This document shows, in pieces, positions 5,966 through 7,579 of a stretch of 7,579 nt of DNA (position 1 is its first letter; the number at the start of each line of letters is the position of its first letter). The translations under genes and the position numbers were made by a program. Origin of the DNA: an uncultured Pseudomonadota bacterium (GTDB lineage: Bacteria; Pseudomonadota; Alphaproteobacteria; RF32; CAG-239); the NCBI GenBank assembly GCA_902796625.1, contig CADBPX010000103.1:1-7579 (forward strand), in the 5' to 3' direction. The notes beneath the pieces were generated by a model, which searched no databases, was not told where the DNA came from, and saw nothing but the letters and a program-made list of their open reading frames with translations.

Positions 5966-7579
5966 ATGCGTTACACCAGAACAGCTATCGGCTTATTAAC
6001 TGCCCAATACCGTAGTGTTTTAAGAAAATGTATGTTAATCAATTTAGGATTGTTTGCGCTGATGGCACCAATGAAAGCGGAGGCGATTGCAGTTCCGAAT
6101 TTAGACGGGATAGAGATTACCATACCTTCCACCGGTGAGGTGTATCCGTCGTCGTTATACCAATTAACAGAAGTTTCGGAAAGTCAAGCTTGGCAGCCAA
6201 ACGTATTTAAGTATCAGAATCCGAATACCGGTGATGATGAAGCAATATATTATGCGGTTACTCTGAAAAATCCGGAAGTAGGGAGCGGCAGTGCAGTAAA
6301 ATATTACAAGATAAGTCAAGATACTAATGGGGTGTATTTTGCAGAGACTGAAAACGAAGCAGAAAGTGTTTTAACGGTGCACTATGAACCTAGCAGTATC
6401 GAGAAGATAGAAAACCCGATAAATACATTATATGGTGATGGTACTGTAAATAATTCGTATTTAGGTCAGGATATAAATGCGGCAATTGATAACAAGGGCA
6501 CGATTTACAGCATATCATCGCAATTTATAGGCAATACATCAAACATAACAAGTGAGGACGGATATAAATATTCGGTTATATTAGCGGAAGCTAATGCGGA
6601 AATAAGAGACGTAAATTCGAGCTTTTTAGCAAACATAATAAATGCGGACAGTGATGATTTAGTATATGGTTCGCTGATAAAATCATTAAAGACGATAGGC
6701 AATATTCGGTCGGAATTTATTGGCAATCGCGTTACGTCAAGTGGTGGGGTTGAAGGCGGACTGATTGAAGCTCCGGCAGCAGGTACGATAGGTTTGATAT
6801 CATCAGACTTTTTATACAACAGTGTGGTATCTGATGGAGCTGATATAAACGGTGTTTTAATTAACAATGCCGGTACGGTAGGTTTGATAGACGGCGGTTT
6901 ATATGTCGGGAACTACGGGGCTTCGAACACGGGTTCGGTGACAGGCGGTGTTATATCGAACAAAGGCACGATAAGCGGTGGTATAACAAACGGTTATTTT
7001 GTTTCGAACTCAGTACGTTCGGGAAGCGGCAATGCTTACGGCGGTGTATTGCATAACATATTGAATTCGAGCATAGAAAACAGCATATTTATGGATAACT
7101 ATGCCGAATCGGCGAGTGGTATGGCTCGCGGTGGCGCAATATATACGGATACGGATTTAACAATATCGGCGACAAACGGAAAGACAACCGAGTTTACGGG
7201 CAACTATGTAATCAACGGCGGTTTGCGAGATAATCAGGCAATATATGTCGCAACGAGTCCGACAAACAAGCCGACATTAACGTTAAGAGCGGTTAATAAC
7301 GGTAGGATAGTTTTAAACGATAAGATCTCCGGTGATAACGGCTACACGGTTGACTTAGGCGGTGATGAAAGTGGCGTTATATTGTTGCGCAATGCGATAG
7401 ATAATGCGAATGTGAAGGCTTCTGGTGCGAATTTGGATTTAGCAGATGGAGTGACACGTGAAACGGCATTTAAGTCGTTGAATTCACAAGAGTCGGCCAA
7501 ATGGCGAATCGATGCAAATATGCAAACAAAGGAAGCGGATACATTTAATGTCGGCAGCGATTCGCAAGGAACAATATAT
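5966..7579 (+). CDS. Large secreted repeat protein, Pmp-like adhesin or autotransporter passenger (3' end outside window)
   Basis: The frame is open for 538 codons with no stop before the right edge. The N-terminus is an unusually long signal peptide: a 22-residue basic leader (R2, R5, R16, R20, K21), a hydrophobic core at about 23-36 (MLINLGLFALMAPM) and a probable cleavage site AEA at 38-40. Residues 41-169 form a non-repetitive domain that I do not recognise. Residues 170-413 hold about eight degenerate units of roughly 31 residues with FxxN and GG-[AVL]-[IL] tetrapeptides, as in chlamydial polymorphic membrane proteins. This predicts a right-handed beta-helix. Residues about 414-538 are Asn/Asp/Thr-rich, with beta-type sequence such as TLTLRAVNNGRIVLNDKISG, typical of autotransporter passengers. 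I infer export to the cell surface, probably by a C-terminal beta-barrel beyond the window. That barrel is not seen, so another secretion route is possible. Ile codons are mostly ATA, unlike mfd. The gene has its own promoter and a strong ribosome binding site. Confidence 0.85.
   Translation, partial: MRYTRTAIGLLTAQYRSVLRKCMLINLGLFALMAPMKAEAIAVPNLDGIEITIPSTGEVYPSSLYQLTEVSESQAWQPNVFKYQNPNTGDDEAIYYAVTLKNPEVGSGSAVKYYKISQDTNGVYFAETENEAESVLTVHYEPSSIEKIENPINTLYGDGTVNNSYLGQDINAAIDNKGTIYSISSQFIGNTSNITSEDGYKYSVILAEANAEIRDVNSSFLANIINADSDDLVYGSLIKSLKTIGNIRSEFIGNRVTSSGGVEGGLIEAPAAGTIGLISSDFLYNSVVSDGADINGVLINNAGTVGLIDGGLYVGNYGASNTGSVTGGVISNKGTISGGITNGYFVSNSVRSGSGNAYGGVLHNILNSSIENSIFMDNYAESASGMARGGAIYTDTDLTISATNGKTTEFTGNYVINGGLRDNQAIYVATSPTNKPTLTLRAVNNGRIVLNDKISGDNGYTVDLGGDESGVILLRNAIDNANVKASGANLDLADGVTRETAFKSLNSQESAKWRIDANMQTKEADTFNVGSDSQGTIY
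6473..7204 (+). repeat. About eight tandem ~31-residue (~93-bp) Pmp-like FxxN / GGxI repeats
   Basis: Aromatic-x-x-N tetrapeptides begin at residues 187 (FIGN), 220 (FLAN), 251 (FIGN), 282 (FLYN), 313 (YVGN), 345 (FVSN), 375 (FMDN) and 410 (FTGN), with spacings of 33, 31, 31, 31, 32, 30 and 35. A second series in step with them runs YSVI 202, GSLI 235, GGLI 264, NGVL 295, GGVI 327, GGVL 359 and GGAI 389. A third strand-like motif, GTI or similar, lies between them at 178, 243 (TIG), 273, 303 and 334. The last unit, GGAIY...LTIS...FTGN, is close to the canonical Pmp repeat. At DNA level GGTACGATAGGTTTGATA (6782) recurs 90 bases later with one mismatch (6872), but most units have diverged, so this is an old duplication. 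Confidence 0.75.

Noticed and set aside
6505..6867. 120-codon minus-strand open frame inside the adhesin-like gene
   Set aside because: It is antisense to a well-supported repeat coding region with a clear signal peptide and ribosome binding site, and its residues show no recognisable pattern.
1..7579. Novel defence or mobile system
   Set aside because: I see no transposase, integrase, toxin-antitoxin, reverse transcriptase, nuclease or CRISPR repeats. The two helicases are standard housekeeping RecG and Mfd, not defence helicases.

Overview
The window looks like chromosomal DNA from an AT-rich Gram-negative bacterium, most likely an alphaproteobacterium. RecG opens with the alphaproteobacterial-style N-terminus MRPSFLYPLFAP. 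Mfd carries alphaproteobacterial-style stretches around YDEFCSKFPFSETEDQ and DEEQHFGV. The large secreted protein at the right edge resembles the long repeat-rich adhesins or autotransporters I associate with uncultured, host-associated (gut-type) alphaproteobacteria. The placement is inferred from remembered family patterns, not from a search.

Layout, left to right. Bases 2-145 (+) are the last 47 codons of an unidentified gene that begins outside the window. It converges on recG (142-2223, -), and the two stop codons share one CTAG palindrome. recG and mfd (2306-5770, +) are head to head across an 82-bp gap. That gap holds a good candidate promoter in each direction, and the two -10 hexamers overlap. 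A 195-bp, extremely AT-rich gap (5771-5965) follows mfd. It contains a perfect hairpin (probable weak terminator), a sigma70-like promoter and a strong ribosome binding site. From 5966 to the right edge runs an open frame of 538 codons for a secreted protein. It has an unusually long signal peptide and about eight units of a roughly 31-residue repeat. The repeat is marked by FxxN and GG-[AVL]-[IL] tetrapeptides, as in chlamydial polymorphic membrane proteins.

How the genes work together. RecG and Mfd are related superfamily 2 DNA translocases that share a C-terminal TRG motif. RecG remodels stalled forks and branched DNA. Mfd removes RNA polymerase stalled at lesions and recruits nucleotide excision repair. 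Their overlapping divergent promoters suggest linked expression. The adhesin-like gene has its own promoter and a different codon preference (heavy use of ATA for Ile), so it appears to be an independent accessory or surface-variation gene beside a conserved repair locus.

I see no RNA genes, CRISPR array, insertion sequence or prophage. Most of the window is ordinary. The points most worth a second look are the Pmp-like repeat protein, the Gly-to-Lys change in RecG helicase motif VI, and the overlapping divergent promoters.
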